A DNA stretch of 64,000 nt from Streptomyces spirodelae (GCF_017676385.1 NZ_JAFFZN010000003.1:124001-188000), one strand, 5' to 3'; positions 16,918 through 25,900 are shown, counted from the stretch's first letter. Program-made: numbers and translations. The notes: generated from the letters alone by a model not told the origin.

Positions 16918-17823
16918 TCAGCAGCCCACCCGCCGTTCCGCCACCGCGCGCAGCGCCTCCAGTACCCGCGCGGTCGCCGGTATCTCCAGGTGCTCGCGCA
17001 GTACGTACGCCGAGACCTGGCGGCGCGAGGCAGGGTCCAGGGCGCGGCCCGTCACCTTCTTGTGGACGAGGAAGGACAGTACGAGGCCCGGCACCATGGC
17101 GACGCCCAGGCCCTCGGCGACCAGGCTCTGGACGACCAGGTTGTCGTCCGTTGTGAAGGCGATCTCGGGCGCGAAGCCCAACTCGGCGCACTCGTGGAGG
17201 AAGTTGGCCCGGCAGCGCAGGCAGCCGGCGATCCAGCGTTCGTCCGCCAGCTCGCGGAGCCGTACCGCGCGGCGCCGGGCCATCGGGTGCCCGGTCGGCA
17301 GCAGCACGGTGAGCTGGTCCTCCAGGAGCGGTATCTCCACCAGTTCCCCGGGCACCTGTTCGCGCAGGCCGGGGTAGGTGAAGGCGAGGGTGATATCGCA
17401 CTCGCCGCGTACCACCCGGCGCAGCGACTCGGGCGGTTCGTCCTCCTGGAGCTCGACCCGGATGCCGGGATGCTCGGCGGCCAGTTCGGCGAGGGCTTCG
17501 GGGACCAGGGTGGCGCCCGCACTGGGGAAGGCGCAGACGGTCACCTTCCCGGCCTGGAGTCTGGTGAGGGACTCCATCTGCTGCCGCGCCGTGCGGATGC
17601 TCTCCAGGATCGTCTCGGAGTGGCGTGCCAGCGCCTGTCCGGCCTCGGTGAGCCGCATCCGGCGGCCGACGCGGATGAACAGCGGGGTGCCGACGGACCG
17701 TTCGAGCGCTTTCATCTGCTGCGTGATCGCGGGCTGGGTGTAGCCCAGTGCGCGGGCCGCGGCGGAGTAGGAGCCCGCTCGCACCACTTCGTGGAAGGTC
17801 TGGATGTGCCGCGAGTCGAACAT
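16918..17823 (-). CDS. LysR-family regulator, probable control of cysteine dioxygenase/exporter
   Basis: 301 residues from an ATG at 17823. The N-terminal winged helix 'MFDSRHIQTFHEVVRAGSYS...GYTQPAITQQMKALE' is typical LysR. A periplasmic-binding-like effector domain follows, with a distinctive 'GCLRCRANFLHECAELGF' that contains three cysteines (C-L-R-C plus C), so thiol or sulfur sensing is possible. It is directly upstream of the dioxygenase and exporter genes on the same strand. Confidence 0.88.
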   Translation of the reverse strand: MFDSRHIQTFHEVVRAGSYSAAARALGYTQPAITQQMKALERSVGTPLFIRVGRRMRLTEAGQALARHSETILESIRTARQQMESLTRLQAGKVTVCAFPSAGATLVPEALAELAAEHPGIRVELQEDEPPESLRRVVRGECDITLAFTYPGLREQVPGELVEIPLLEDQLTVLLPTGHPMARRRAVRLRELADERWIAGCLRCRANFLHECAELGFAPEIAFTTDDNLVVQSLVAEGLGVAMVPGLVLSFLVHKKVTGRALDPASRRQVSAYVLREHLEIPATARVLEALRAVAERRVGC

Positions 17824-17850
17824 GCCCCGAACCCTATGCAGGGACAGAAC

Positions 17851-17860
17851 CATAAGCAGA
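17851..17860 (+). promoter_or_regulatory. CATAAGCAGA box upstream of the LysR gene
   Basis: Second copy of the 10-mer described at 16881–16891, here on the opposite strand and next to an A/T-rich 'gatttt'. Located between the LysR start and the end of the MFS gene. Confidence 0.4.
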
Positions 17861-17900
17861 TTTTGGGGTCGGGTGGCGGTCGGGCGGCTCCGCTTCTGGA

Positions 17901-19556
17901 TCACTCAGCTGAATCACTCAGCTTTCGCTGTGTCCCGGCGGTCTCCTCCGCCCCGGTCGCCCGGGCTGCCCCGGTCGCCCCGGTCGCCCCGGCTGCCCCG
18001 GTCACCTCGGCCGTCCCGGCCACCACAGCGGTGGCCGTACGAGGCCGGGCGTCGTCCGCCTCGGGACGCAGCCGTCCCGCCACCCATACACCGATGAGCG
18101 CGACGACGGCGGAGACTGCGTACACGGCCGTGAACGCCGCCGGCCGTGCCCCCTCGGCACCACCGGCTCCCGCGTCCGGGGCGGCTTCGGTCACCGTGAC
18201 CGCGCCGCCGCCGAGCGCCGCGAAGAGGGCGCCGGTCAGGGCGAGCAGCAGGACGTTGGACAGTCCGTCGCTCAGCTGCAGGGCAGCGGAGTTGCGCCCG
18301 GCCTCCCGAGGCGCCGAGAGGCCCAGCAGGAGCACGCTCAGCGAGGAGATGGTCAGGCCCATGCCGAAGCAGCCGATGCCCATGGCCAGTGCGAGCGTCC
18401 ACACCGGTACCGACTCCACCAGCACCAGCGGCGTGTAGCCGATGGCGAGGGTGACCAGCGTCATGCCGGTCTGGACGAGGCGCTGCCGGTGCGGTTCCAG
18501 CCGGGGCCGCGACTGGGTGAAGGAGCCCAGCGCCCACAGCGCGCCTCCGGCGGCCAGGGTGAGTCCGGCGAGGGTGACCGACAGTCCGCGCTGGGTCACC
18601 AGCATCAGCGGCACGAAGCTCTCGGCGACGACGTAGGAACCGGCCGCGATGCCGCGCAGCAGGACCACGGCGGGCAGGCCGCGTGCCGCCCGTGCTGTTC
18701 CGCGGGGGAGCAGCACCCGCAGCGCGAAGACCAGCAGGGCGACGCCCGCGGCGGCGGGCAGCAGCGCGAGGGGGCGGAGGTCCTGGCCGGCGTACTGGAG
18801 CAGTCCGGCGCCCAGCGCGACGACGACCGCGAGCCTGATGCGCCGTCCGCCCGTCGCGGACTCGGCCGAGCCGCCCGGGGCGGCTTCGTCCTCCGTCTCG
18901 CGGGAGGCGTCCTCGGGCGGGCCCGAGGCCCGGCGCCTGAGGGGCGGCAGCATCACCAGCAGCGGCAGCACCACGAGCACCGGTATACCGAGGAAGACCC
19001 AGCGCCAGCCCAGCTGTTCGGCGACGGTGCCGGCGATCAGCGGGCCGACGACGGAGGGCACCACCCAGGAGGCGGCGAACGCGGCCATCACGGTGGGCCG
19101 CAGCCGCTCGGGGTAGGCGCGGCTGACGGTGACGTAGAGGGCGACGATCACCAGCCCGCCGCCGACGCCCTGCACGGCGCGGCCGAGCACGAACACCCAC
19201 ATGGCCACGGCGGTGCCGGACAGCACGAGGCCACCGGCGAAGAGTGCGATGCCGGTGGCCAGTGGGGGCAGCGGTCCTCCCCGGTCGCACCACTGCCCCG
19301 AGGCGACCATGCCGACGACGGAGGTGGTGAAGAACGCGGAGAACGCGTACGCGTAGAGGGAGATGCCGTTCAGTTCGTCGGCGGCCAGCGGCATGGCCGT
19401 GCCGACCGCCGTCGCCTCGAAGGCGATGAGGAGGACGACGGAGACGATGCCGAATGTCAGCGGCCGGTGGGCGGCGCTGAGCACGGACTCCGCGCGGAGC
19501 GCCACCGGGTCGGGGGGCGGGGGCAGGGCGTCGCTGTCGGTCTCGGTCGCTGGCAT
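17901..19556 (-). CDS. MFS multidrug-type exporter
   Basis: 551 residues from an ATG at 19556. About 14 hydrophobic segments are arranged in two halves, with a long charged loop (about residues 210–250). 'GRAVQGVGGGLVIVALYVTVS' is the motif C-like region of drug/proton antiporters. Pattern and length suit the DHA2-like exporters. The C-terminus is a run of GAT/GAA repeats encoded by CCCCGGTCG-like units. A 43-bp quasi-palindrome sits right before the start, so a dedicated repressor is likely, but none is adjacent apart from the LysR gene. Confidence 0.85.
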   Translation of the reverse strand: MPATETDSDALPPPPDPVALRAESVLSAAHRPLTFGIVSVVLLIAFEATAVGTAMPLAADELNGISLYAYAFSAFFTTSVVGMVASGQWCDRGGPLPPLATGIALFAGGLVLSGTAVAMWVFVLGRAVQGVGGGLVIVALYVTVSRAYPERLRPTVMAAFAASWVVPSVVGPLIAGTVAEQLGWRWVFLGIPVLVVLPLLVMLPPLRRRASGPPEDASRETEDEAAPGGSAESATGGRRIRLAVVVALGAGLLQYAGQDLRPLALLPAAAGVALLVFALRVLLPRGTARAARGLPAVVLLRGIAAGSYVVAESFVPLMLVTQRGLSVTLAGLTLAAGGALWALGSFTQSRPRLEPHRQRLVQTGMTLVTLAIGYTPLVLVESVPVWTLALAMGIGCFGMGLTISSLSVLLLGLSAPREAGRNSAALQLSDGLSNVLLLALTGALFAALGGGAVTVTEAAPDAGAGGAEGARPAAFTAVYAVSAVVALIGVWVAGRLRPEADDARPRTATAVVAGTAEVTGAAGATGATGAARATGAEETAGTQRKLSDSAE

Positions 19557-19560
19557 GCTC

Positions 19561-19603
19561 ACCACGGTAAGTGCCACCTGTGACAGGCGACACCTACCGT
19601 GGT
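19561..19603. promoter_or_regulatory. 43-bp quasi-palindrome upstream of the MFS exporter
   Basis: Two 20-base arms flank a TGA centre, and 17 of 20 positions pair. Outer arms ACCACGGTA/TACCGTGGT and inner CCTG-TGA-CAGG are perfect. It ends 4 bases before the exporter's start codon. This is the expected place and shape of an operator for a dimeric (TetR- or MarR-like) repressor. Confidence 0.55.
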
Positions 19604-19708
19604 TGCCCAGTCCCTCGTCCGTTGGTCCTACGCCAGGCGGAGTTCAGCGCCGGATCAGGGCGGCGGTCAGCCCTCTGCCGGCCTCGTCCTCTGGCCGGCC
19701 TCCCGGCC

Positions 19709-20821
19709 TCAGCCCTTGACCAGCTTCAGGTACGTGTCCCAGTTCCAGTGCTTGCCGGGGTCGGTGTGGTCGTTCCCGGGCAGCTCGTTGTGGCCGACTA
19801 TGTGTTTGCGGTCGAGCGGGACGCCGTGCTTGTCCGCCAGATGGCGGGTCAGCTTGGCGGAGGAGCGGTACATCGAGTCGGTGAACCAGGAGGGGTCGTC
19901 GACGTACCCCTCGTGCTCGATGCCCAGTGCGGAGGCGTTGGCGCTCCTGGCGTGGTACGCGGTGTCCGCGTCCCGCACCATCTGGGTGACCGCGCCGTCC
20001 TTGGAGCGCACCACGTAGTGGGAGCTGACCTTCGCCTCGGGGTTCTGGAACCAGCTGATGGTGCCCGCGTACGAGCCCTGCGTCACATGGACGACGATCT
20101 TGTCGATCTTGGCGTTGCGGCCCTTGGCGAAGTTGTTGCCGTTGGCCGGGACCCATGCGGCGTCGGGGTAGTCCGGGCTCTGCTTCTGCGGCCCCGCGGC
20201 GGCCAACTTGCCCTTCTCGGGGTGGACGGCCTGCCCCTGGACGGTGACCCGCTCGCCGTCGGGTGTGCTGCCGCGGACGCCCTTTTCGAGGATCTTGTAG
20301 ACCTCGTCGGCGTACATCCGCGCCACGGCGCCCTTGCCGCCGCCGTAGCGGGCGACGGCCTGGTACCAGGCGTCCACGTCGTCGCGCTCGGCTGCGCTCA
20401 GGCCGAGCTTGTCGGCGTGGGCGCGCAGCAGAGCGGCACCGCCGTGGATGTTGGCGTCGGTGTTCTCGCGCAGCTCGGCGACGGACTCCCCTGTGATCTC
20501 GGCCGCCTGTTCGAGCGCGTGCCGTGAGGGGTTGCTGACCAGGTGCATCACACCGAAACCGTGTGCCTGGCTGGGCTTGCCGTCGTGGCCGTCGAAGTGC
20601 GTCTCGCTGTAGCCGACGGCCGCCAGTACGTCCCGTGGCACGTCGTACTTCTCGGCGGCGGCCTCGAAGGACTCGTTCATCGAGGGGTCCTCGCTCGGTC
20701 CCGCCGTCGCCGACTGGACGCCGACGAACAGCGCGCCGGAGGCGAGGACGGTGCCGAGGGATGCGGCGACGGCGGCCCGGGCGCGCTTTCGCGCTCTGCG
20801 GGCATGCGTGGGTGAAGCCAT
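19709..20821 (-). CDS. Secreted N-acetylmuramoyl-L-alanine amidase
   Basis: 370 residues, ATG behind AGGAGCAGAC. A signal peptide is clear: Arg-rich N-terminus, then 'AAVAASLGTVLASGALFVGV' and an A-x-A-like end. Residues ~45–180 look like a lytic-transglycosylase-like helical domain ('DVLAAVGYSETHFDGHDGKPSQAHGFGVMHL'). Residues ~220–365 are an amidase_2/PGRP domain with zinc ligands in 'IVVHVTQGS', 'GIEHEGY' and 'HNELPGNDHTDPGKHWNW'. It cleaves the bond between muramic acid and the stem peptide of peptidoglycan. Confidence 0.9.
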   Translation of the reverse strand: MASPTHARRARKRARAAVAASLGTVLASGALFVGVQSATAGPSEDPSMNESFEAAAEKYDVPRDVLAAVGYSETHFDGHDGKPSQAHGFGVMHLVSNPSRHALEQAAEITGESVAELRENTDANIHGGAALLRAHADKLGLSAAERDDVDAWYQAVARYGGGKGAVARMYADEVYKILEKGVRGSTPDGERVTVQGQAVHPEKGKLAAAGPQKQSPDYPDAAWVPANGNNFAKGRNAKIDKIVVHVTQGSYAGTISWFQNPEAKVSSHYVVRSKDGAVTQMVRDADTAYHARSANASALGIEHEGYVDDPSWFTDSMYRSSAKLTRHLADKHGVPLDRKHIVGHNELPGNDHTDPGKHWNWDTYLKLVKG

Positions 20822-20867
20822 GTCTGCTCCTGTGGTGGGGGGATGGAGCTCAGGCGCCTGGGGCGTC

Positions 20868-20896
20868 ACAGTACAGATGTGGCTAGTGCATGACAA
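20868..20896 (-). promoter_or_regulatory. Probable sigma-70-type promoter of the amidase gene
   Basis: Reading on the minus strand, TTGTCA (20891–20896) is followed after 17 bases by TACTGT (20868–20873). This is close to the HrdB consensus and gives a leader of ~45 bases. A second GTTGTCAT lies 14 bp further upstream. Confidence 0.5.
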
Positions 20897-20981
20897 CGGC
20901 CGTATGACAACCGGGAGTTGGGGCACGAGCAGTCGGCAATCCACCCGCACCGGGAGACCTCCGAAGCCCCAACGGCGAAAA

Positions 20982-21023
20982 GCCGGCGCCGCCATGGTGG
21001 AGCTCCACCACGGCGGCGCCGGC
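20982..21023 (-). terminator. 42-bp near-perfect inverted repeat
   Basis: The arms GCCGGCGCCGCC and GGCGGCGCCGGC enclose a second, inner dyad (TGGTGGA/TCCACCA); only one A/C position fails to pair. It starts 20 bases behind the stop of the FG-GAP gene and so most likely ends that transcript before the amidase promoter. Confidence 0.8.
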
Positions 21024-21043
21024 CTCCCGAGGCGCCGCAGGGA

Positions 21044-22552
21044 TCAGTGTGAGAAACCGCTCCCCAGCTGAGAGCCCTTCTCCGGAGCCCCCAACGTCTT
21101 CGGCCCGTAAGAAACGACCCCCTCAGCGGTCAAACCGCCGGAGGCACCCCGCAGTACCCACACCGCACCCGCGTCGGTCGCGGTGCTGCCGCCGTCCTCC
21201 CCCGGGGCGCCGATGGCCAGGTCGTCCCGGCCGTCCTTGTCGGTGTCGCCGAACGCCAGCGCCCCGCCGAAGCCGTCCCCGGCCTCGACAGCGCCGGGCA
21301 CACCCGAGCTGCCCTGGTCCCAGTTCTTCGCACCGGTGCCGGTCAGCCCGTTCTTGCCGCCGAGGAGCTGGACGACAGCGCCGGTGTCCTTGCCACCGGC
21401 GCCGCTGCCGATGTCCTCGCCGGGCACGCCGACGGCGATGTCGGCGTAGCCGTCACCGTTGACGTCACCGGCGGCGAGCGCCTTGCCGAACTCGTCACCG
21501 TCCTCGTTGACACCGGGTACGCCCGTGCTGTTCTGGTCGAGGGTCGACGTCCGCTTGGCGCCCGGGCCCTCGGCCGAGCCGTGGAGGACCTTGAGCGTGC
21601 CGTGGTCGTACGGCAGGTTCTCCACGACGCCGCCGGGGACGGTACGGATCACCAGGTCGCCGAAGCCGTCCTTGTCCACGTCGGCGATCACGCCGCTCTC
21701 CGCGGCCGTGGTGTTGGACGATCCGGTGGCGAGCCCGTCCTTGCCGCCACGGAAGAACTCGCTGCTCTCGGCCATCTCCTCGAACGCGTGCGTGGTGACG
21801 AGATCGTCGATCCCGTCACCGGTGACATCGCCCGCCGTCAGGGACGTCGGCCCGAACTCGTGCCCGGTCTCGCGCTGGTCCTCCTTGGCGGCCTTGCCGT
21901 CCCGGGTGAAGCCCCCGTACAGCACCTTCAGGCCCGTGTCGAAGTCCCCGGTGCCCACGGCGAGGTCGGGCTTCTTGTCACCGTTGAAGTCCCCCGCGGC
22001 CAGCCGGGTGACGTTCGTGACGCCGGACAACTGCGAGGCGCTGGTGAGGCCCTTGCCCTTCTCGCCCCACAGCATGACGATACCCTTGTTGGCACTGACG
22101 GCCAGGTCGGTGACGCCGTCACCGTCGAAGTCGCGCGCGGCCGAGTTGCGGCCGAAGTTCCCGTAGGTCTCCGCGTCCCCGGGCACGCCCGCCGAGTTGG
22201 CGCTGAACAACTGGCGGTGCGTGACGCTCGTACCCTTCGCCGAGCCGTACGTCACGGTGAGGAAGCCCGCGTACTGCTGACCGGAGACGGTCGCCTTCCA
22301 CGCGCTCGCGACGGTGTCCGCGTACCCGTCGCCGTTGAAGTCGCCCTTGGGTGCCGCGGCGCTGCCGGATATCGCGGCGGCGCCGGAGGCCGTGGCCGGA
22401 TGGGACGGTGTCGCGTTCGCCGGTCCCATGGCGCAGGCGGTACCGGCCAGCAGCGCGGCCGTCACCCCGATGACGCGGGCTGCTGTGACGGTGGCCCGCG
22501 CCGTCGCGGTGGGGTCCGGGGTCGGTCGGGGGGTGGCTTTGGTCTGGTGCAC
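21044..22552 (-). CDS. Secreted FG-GAP/VCBS repeat protein
   Basis: 502 residues from a GTG with GGAGGAC upstream. Signal peptide: 'VIGVTAALLAGTACA'. The mature part is built of about seven FG-GAP repeats, each with a D-x-(D/N)-G-D-G-x-x-D-L calcium-binding loop (for example 'DFDGDGVTDLAVSA' and 'DVNGDGYADIAVGV'). Such beta-propeller proteins are extracellular; many in Streptomyces have no known partner. Function beyond adhesion/scaffolding cannot be inferred. Confidence 0.9.
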   Translation of the reverse strand: MHQTKATPRPTPDPTATARATVTAARVIGVTAALLAGTACAMGPANATPSHPATASGAAAISGSAAAPKGDFNGDGYADTVASAWKATVSGQQYAGFLTVTYGSAKGTSVTHRQLFSANSAGVPGDAETYGNFGRNSAARDFDGDGVTDLAVSANKGIVMLWGEKGKGLTSASQLSGVTNVTRLAAGDFNGDKKPDLAVGTGDFDTGLKVLYGGFTRDGKAAKEDQRETGHEFGPTSLTAGDVTGDGIDDLVTTHAFEEMAESSEFFRGGKDGLATGSSNTTAAESGVIADVDKDGFGDLVIRTVPGGVVENLPYDHGTLKVLHGSAEGPGAKRTSTLDQNSTGVPGVNEDGDEFGKALAAGDVNGDGYADIAVGVPGEDIGSGAGGKDTGAVVQLLGGKNGLTGTGAKNWDQGSSGVPGAVEAGDGFGGALAFGDTDKDGRDDLAIGAPGEDGGSTATDAGAVWVLRGASGGLTAEGVVSYGPKTLGAPEKGSQLGSGFSH

Positions 22553-22939
22553 TCGTCCTCCTGTGTCGGTGCTCCGGTCCTCAGCAGCAGTGCGGTGAGC
22601 GGGAGTTGAGCCTGCGGGGACGGACCGGGACCGGGGCGCTTGTCTCGTCGGTGAGACACGCGAGGCGGGCCGAGGGTTGTGTCGAGAAGGCGGACAGGTT
22701 GCGCCGCGGTTGCGGCAGAGAGGCGGGAGGGCGCCGAGACCGAGCTGCCCGGGCGGTCACGGGGTTTCCCTTCGCATTTCCGTCCCCCCATTCGGTCGAA
22801 ATGAGGCGGGAAAACATTCAGCGCGTGACGGTTTTGTCCCGGCTGCCGTTGCCTGCTGTGGCAAACTCCCGGAAAAATTCCCTCTCGGCCGCGCTGCCGC
22901 CTTTCTCGGATGTGGCCCTCAGACAGGACAGGAATTCTC
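22553..22939. other. Intergenic region between divergent secreted-protein genes
   Basis: 387 bp without a convincing gene. It must hold the promoters of the FG-GAP gene (leftward) and the lipoprotein gene (rightward). A TGTCTC-gtcggt-GAGACA dyad lies at 22641–22658. The right half is locally A/T-richer, with 'aaaacattcag' and 'ggaaaaattccc'. Confidence 0.6.
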
Positions 22940-23617
22940 GTGCGGGGAAAAACCTCACTCGTCGCAGGTGCCGTCATGGCCTTGGCCCTCACCCTGTCCG
23001 GCTGCGCGGACGGCGAGACGGGCAACGGCGGCGAGCACGGCAAGGACGTCAAGGACGGCAAGAACCGCGAAGCCGCCGAGCGGCCCCAGCGGGACCACGG
23101 CGCGAGCGCGAGCCCCGGCAAGGAGAGCGCCTCCTCCCGACCGGACTCCTCGGCTGCTCCCTCGACACGGTCCGCGCACCCCTCGGGCGCCTCGGGCTCC
23201 TCGCGCTCCTCGGCCGCGCCGGAGTCCGGCCCGGCCCGCGCGGACGCGAAGGGCTCGGACGGCCCCGCGTCCGGTGCGAGCGCGAGCACCGCCGACGGCG
23301 AGCGGGCGAGCGGGAACGCCACCGCCTCGCGGGCGTCCGGCGGCAAGCGCGGGATCGACGCGGTGCAGGGGACCTGGTACTTCCCCTACCTCGTCAAGGG
23401 CAAGCCCATCACCTTCACCGTCACAGGCGGCTCCTACACGTTCGCGGGCCAGGGCGCCAGCTGCTCCGGGCCCATCAGCCGCAGCCTGCGCATCTCCGTG
23501 ACCTGCCGGGGGCTGAACCTGACCGGCCAGGCCAGGGTCAGCGAGGACGGCCGGACCCTCACGCTCGACTGGGAGAACGGCAAGCCCGACCGGTTCACCC
23601 GCGCACAACCCAGGTGA
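22940..23617 (+). CDS. Lipoprotein with disordered linker
   Basis: 225 residues from the GTG at 22940 with AGGA upstream. The lipobox 'LTLSGC' gives lipid attachment at about Cys24. Residues ~28–135 are a Ser/Ala/Gly/Glu/Asp-rich low-complexity linker. A compact C-terminal domain (~135–225: 'VQGTWYFPYLVKGKPITFTV...CRGLNLTGQARVSEDGRTLTLDW') with two Cys looks like a small beta barrel. No named family recognised. Anchored to the outer face of the cell membrane. Confidence 0.8.
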   Translation: MRGKTSLVAGAVMALALTLSGCADGETGNGGEHGKDVKDGKNREAAERPQRDHGASASPGKESASSRPDSSAAPSTRSAHPSGASGSSRSSAAPESGPARADAKGSDGPASGASASTADGERASGNATASRASGGKRGIDAVQGTWYFPYLVKGKPITFTVTGGSYTFAGQGASCSGPISRSLRISVTCRGLNLTGQARVSEDGRTLTLDWENGKPDRFTRAQPR

Positions 23618-23764
23618 GCCGCAGGGAGGTTGGTCACAGCGCCGGGTGAGCTCCCCGGCGCTGCTCCGTACGCGCGAGGCCACCGGTAGGGTTGCCGAGG
23701 TTGTTTCCGGCCGGCCGCCGAGCGGTCGGCCGACGCCGTACCCGACCCCGTCGTACCGGAGACC

Positions 23765-25573
23765 GTGACTACCACTCCCACCACCCCCAGCAACAACCAC
23801 CAGCTGTCTCCCGCCTTTCCCGGCCGTGCCCCCTGGGGTACGGCCAGCAAACTGCGGGCCTGGCAGCAGGCGGCGATGGACGCGTACCTGGAGCGGCAGC
23901 CGCGTGACTTCCTCGCCGTGGCCACGCCCGGTGCCGGTAAGACGACGTTCGCCCTCACCCTGGCCTCGTGGCTGCTGCACCACCACGTCGTCCAGCAGGT
24001 GACCGTGGTGGCGCCGACCGAGCATCTGAAGAAGCAGTGGGCCGAGGCGGCGGCCCGGATGGGGATCAAGCTGGACCCGGACTACAGCGCGGGCCCGCTG
24101 AGCCGGGAGTACCACGGCATCGCCATCACCTACGCCGGGGTGGGCGTACGGCCGATGCTGCACCGCAACCGCGTCGAGCAGCGCAAGACCCTCGTCATCC
24201 TCGACGAGATCCACCACGCCGGCGACAGCCGCTCCTGGGGCGAGGCGTGCCAGGAGGCATTCGAGCCCGCCACCCGGCGCCTGGCCCTGACCGGTACGCC
24301 GTTCCGCTCGGACACCAACCCGATCCCCTTCGTGGAGTACGCCGAGGACGGCGAAGGCATCCGGCGGTCCGTCGCCGACTACACCTACGGCTACGGCGAC
24401 GCGCTGGGCGACGGCGTGGTGCGCCCCGTCATCTTCCTCTCCTACAGCGGCAACATGCGCTGGCGCACCAAGGCAGGGGACGAGATCGAGGCCAGGCTCG
24501 GCGAGCCGCTGACCAAGGACGCCATCTCCCAGGCGTGGCGCACCGCGCTCGATCCGCGCGGCGAGTGGATGCCCGCCGTACTGCGCGCCGCGGACCACCG
24601 GCTGACCGAGGTCCGCAAATCGGTGCACGACGCGGGCGGTCTGGTGATCGCCTCCGACCAGGACTCGGCCCGTGCCTACGCCAAGCTGCTCCGCGAGATC
24701 ACCGGCACCGGGCCGACCGTCGTCCTCTCCGACGACACCGGGGCCTCGCAGCGCATCGAGGACTTCCGTACCTCGCAGAACCCCGACGACCGCTGGATGG
24801 TCGCCGTCCGGATGGTTTCCGAGGGCGTGGACGTGCCCAGGCTGGCGGTCGGGGTGTACGCCACCACCGTCTCCACCCCGCTGTTCTTCGCCCAGGCCGT
24901 CGGCCGCTTCGTCCGCTCCCGGCGGCGCGGCGAGACGGCGTCCGTCTTCGTGCCGACCATCCCCACGCTGCTGACCTTCGCCAACGAGATGGAGGTCGAG
25001 CGCGACCACGTCCTCGACAGGCCGAAGAAGGGCGACGAGGACGACCCGTACGCGGAAGAGGCGGACCTGCTCAAGGAAGCCGAGCAGGAGAAGGATGAGG
25101 ACACCGGGGAACAGGACCAGCTCCCCTTCGAGGCCCTGGAGTCGGACGCGGTCTTCGACCGGGTGATGTACGACGGCGCCGAATTCGGGATGCAGGCGCA
25201 CCCCGGCAGCGAGGAGGAACAGGACTACCTCGGCATTCCCGGGCTGCTGGAGCCCGACCAGGTGCAGCTGCTGCTCCAGAAGCGGCAGGCCCGGCAGATC
25301 GCGCACAGCAGGAAGAAGCCGGACAGCGAGGCCGACCTGCTGGAAATGCCCGCCGAAAAGCGTCCCGTGGTCACACACAAGGAACTGCTGGAGAAACGCA
25401 AGCAGCTCAACAACCTGGTCGGCGCGTATGTGCACCAAAGCGGCAAGCCGCACGGAGTCGTGCACAACGAACTGCGCCGGGTGTGCGGAGGCCCGCCCAG
25501 CGCCGAGGCGACAGTCGGCCAGATCGAGGCGCGCATCGCCAAGGTCCGGGAATGGGCGACCCGTATGAAGTAG
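23765..25573 (+). CDS. SF2 DEAD/DEAH-box helicase
   Basis: 602 residues from a GTG. Walker A 'ATPGAGKTT' at 53–61, DEIH box at 147–150, motif III-like 'LALTGTPFRSDT' and motif VI 'QAVGRFVRSRRRG'. This is the domain order of a superfamily-2 nucleic-acid helicase/translocase of the UvrB/XPB-like group. A Glu/Asp-rich insertion follows the second RecA domain, and a C-terminal helical region with 'ELLEKRKQLNNLVGAYVH' resembles C-terminal regions of phage-type and restriction-type helicases. It is alone in its orientation block, with no defence partner seen nearby. Confidence 0.88.
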   Translation: MTTTPTTPSNNHQLSPAFPGRAPWGTASKLRAWQQAAMDAYLERQPRDFLAVATPGAGKTTFALTLASWLLHHHVVQQVTVVAPTEHLKKQWAEAAARMGIKLDPDYSAGPLSREYHGIAITYAGVGVRPMLHRNRVEQRKTLVILDEIHHAGDSRSWGEACQEAFEPATRRLALTGTPFRSDTNPIPFVEYAEDGEGIRRSVADYTYGYGDALGDGVVRPVIFLSYSGNMRWRTKAGDEIEARLGEPLTKDAISQAWRTALDPRGEWMPAVLRAADHRLTEVRKSVHDAGGLVIASDQDSARAYAKLLREITGTGPTVVLSDDTGASQRIEDFRTSQNPDDRWMVAVRMVSEGVDVPRLAVGVYATTVSTPLFFAQAVGRFVRSRRRGETASVFVPTIPTLLTFANEMEVERDHVLDRPKKGDEDDPYAEEADLLKEAEQEKDEDTGEQDQLPFEALESDAVFDRVMYDGAEFGMQAHPGSEEEQDYLGIPGLLEPDQVQLLLQKRQARQIAHSRKKPDSEADLLEMPAEKRPVVTHKELLEKRKQLNNLVGAYVHQSGKPHGVVHNELRRVCGGPPSAEATVGQIEARIAKVREWATRMK

Positions 25574-25900
25574 CCCTCGGAAACAATTCCGAGTCCGTAC
25601 CTTTGGGATGTTTGCGGTGAATACGGTCGTCCCGAGACCGGATTCTGGACAGACTCTTCCGGTCAGCGGTGCTGCTCGCTAAGTTTCCCGGACACACGGC
25701 CCGTGGCGACGTCGCCACGGGCGGCCGGTTACCTCGATGACACTCAGCTTGCATCGCAACAGCTCTTGCCAGTGCCACCGCGACCGGCGGCCTCCAGCGC
25801 TGCGCTTGGGGTACCGACCCAGGCCAGGGGCCCGGGGCAGGTGACGCCAAACGCTCCCGCACCCACGGCTGCCGTCACTCACCCGAGGGAGGGGGGCGTC
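25574..25900. other. Intergenic region before the IclR gene, with a 24-bp perfect palindrome
   Basis: 327 bp, no gene seen. Holds the helicase terminator hairpin (25576–25593). It also holds a 24-bp perfect palindrome at 25699–25722, GCCCGTGGCGAC joined directly to its reverse complement. This is an unusual length without a loop and may be an operator or a bidirectional terminator. The IclR promoter should lie between it and 25901. Confidence 0.6.
25576..25593 (+). terminator. 7-bp hairpin behind the helicase stop
   Basis: CTCGGAA-acaa-TTCCGAG starting three bases after the stop codon at 25573. Short but perfect, and placed as a terminator. Confidence 0.5.

Noticed and set aside
20822..21043. 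ydaO-type (c-di-AMP) riboswitch before the cell-wall amidase
   Set aside because: The region is too short and none of the conserved riboswitch core blocks could be found.
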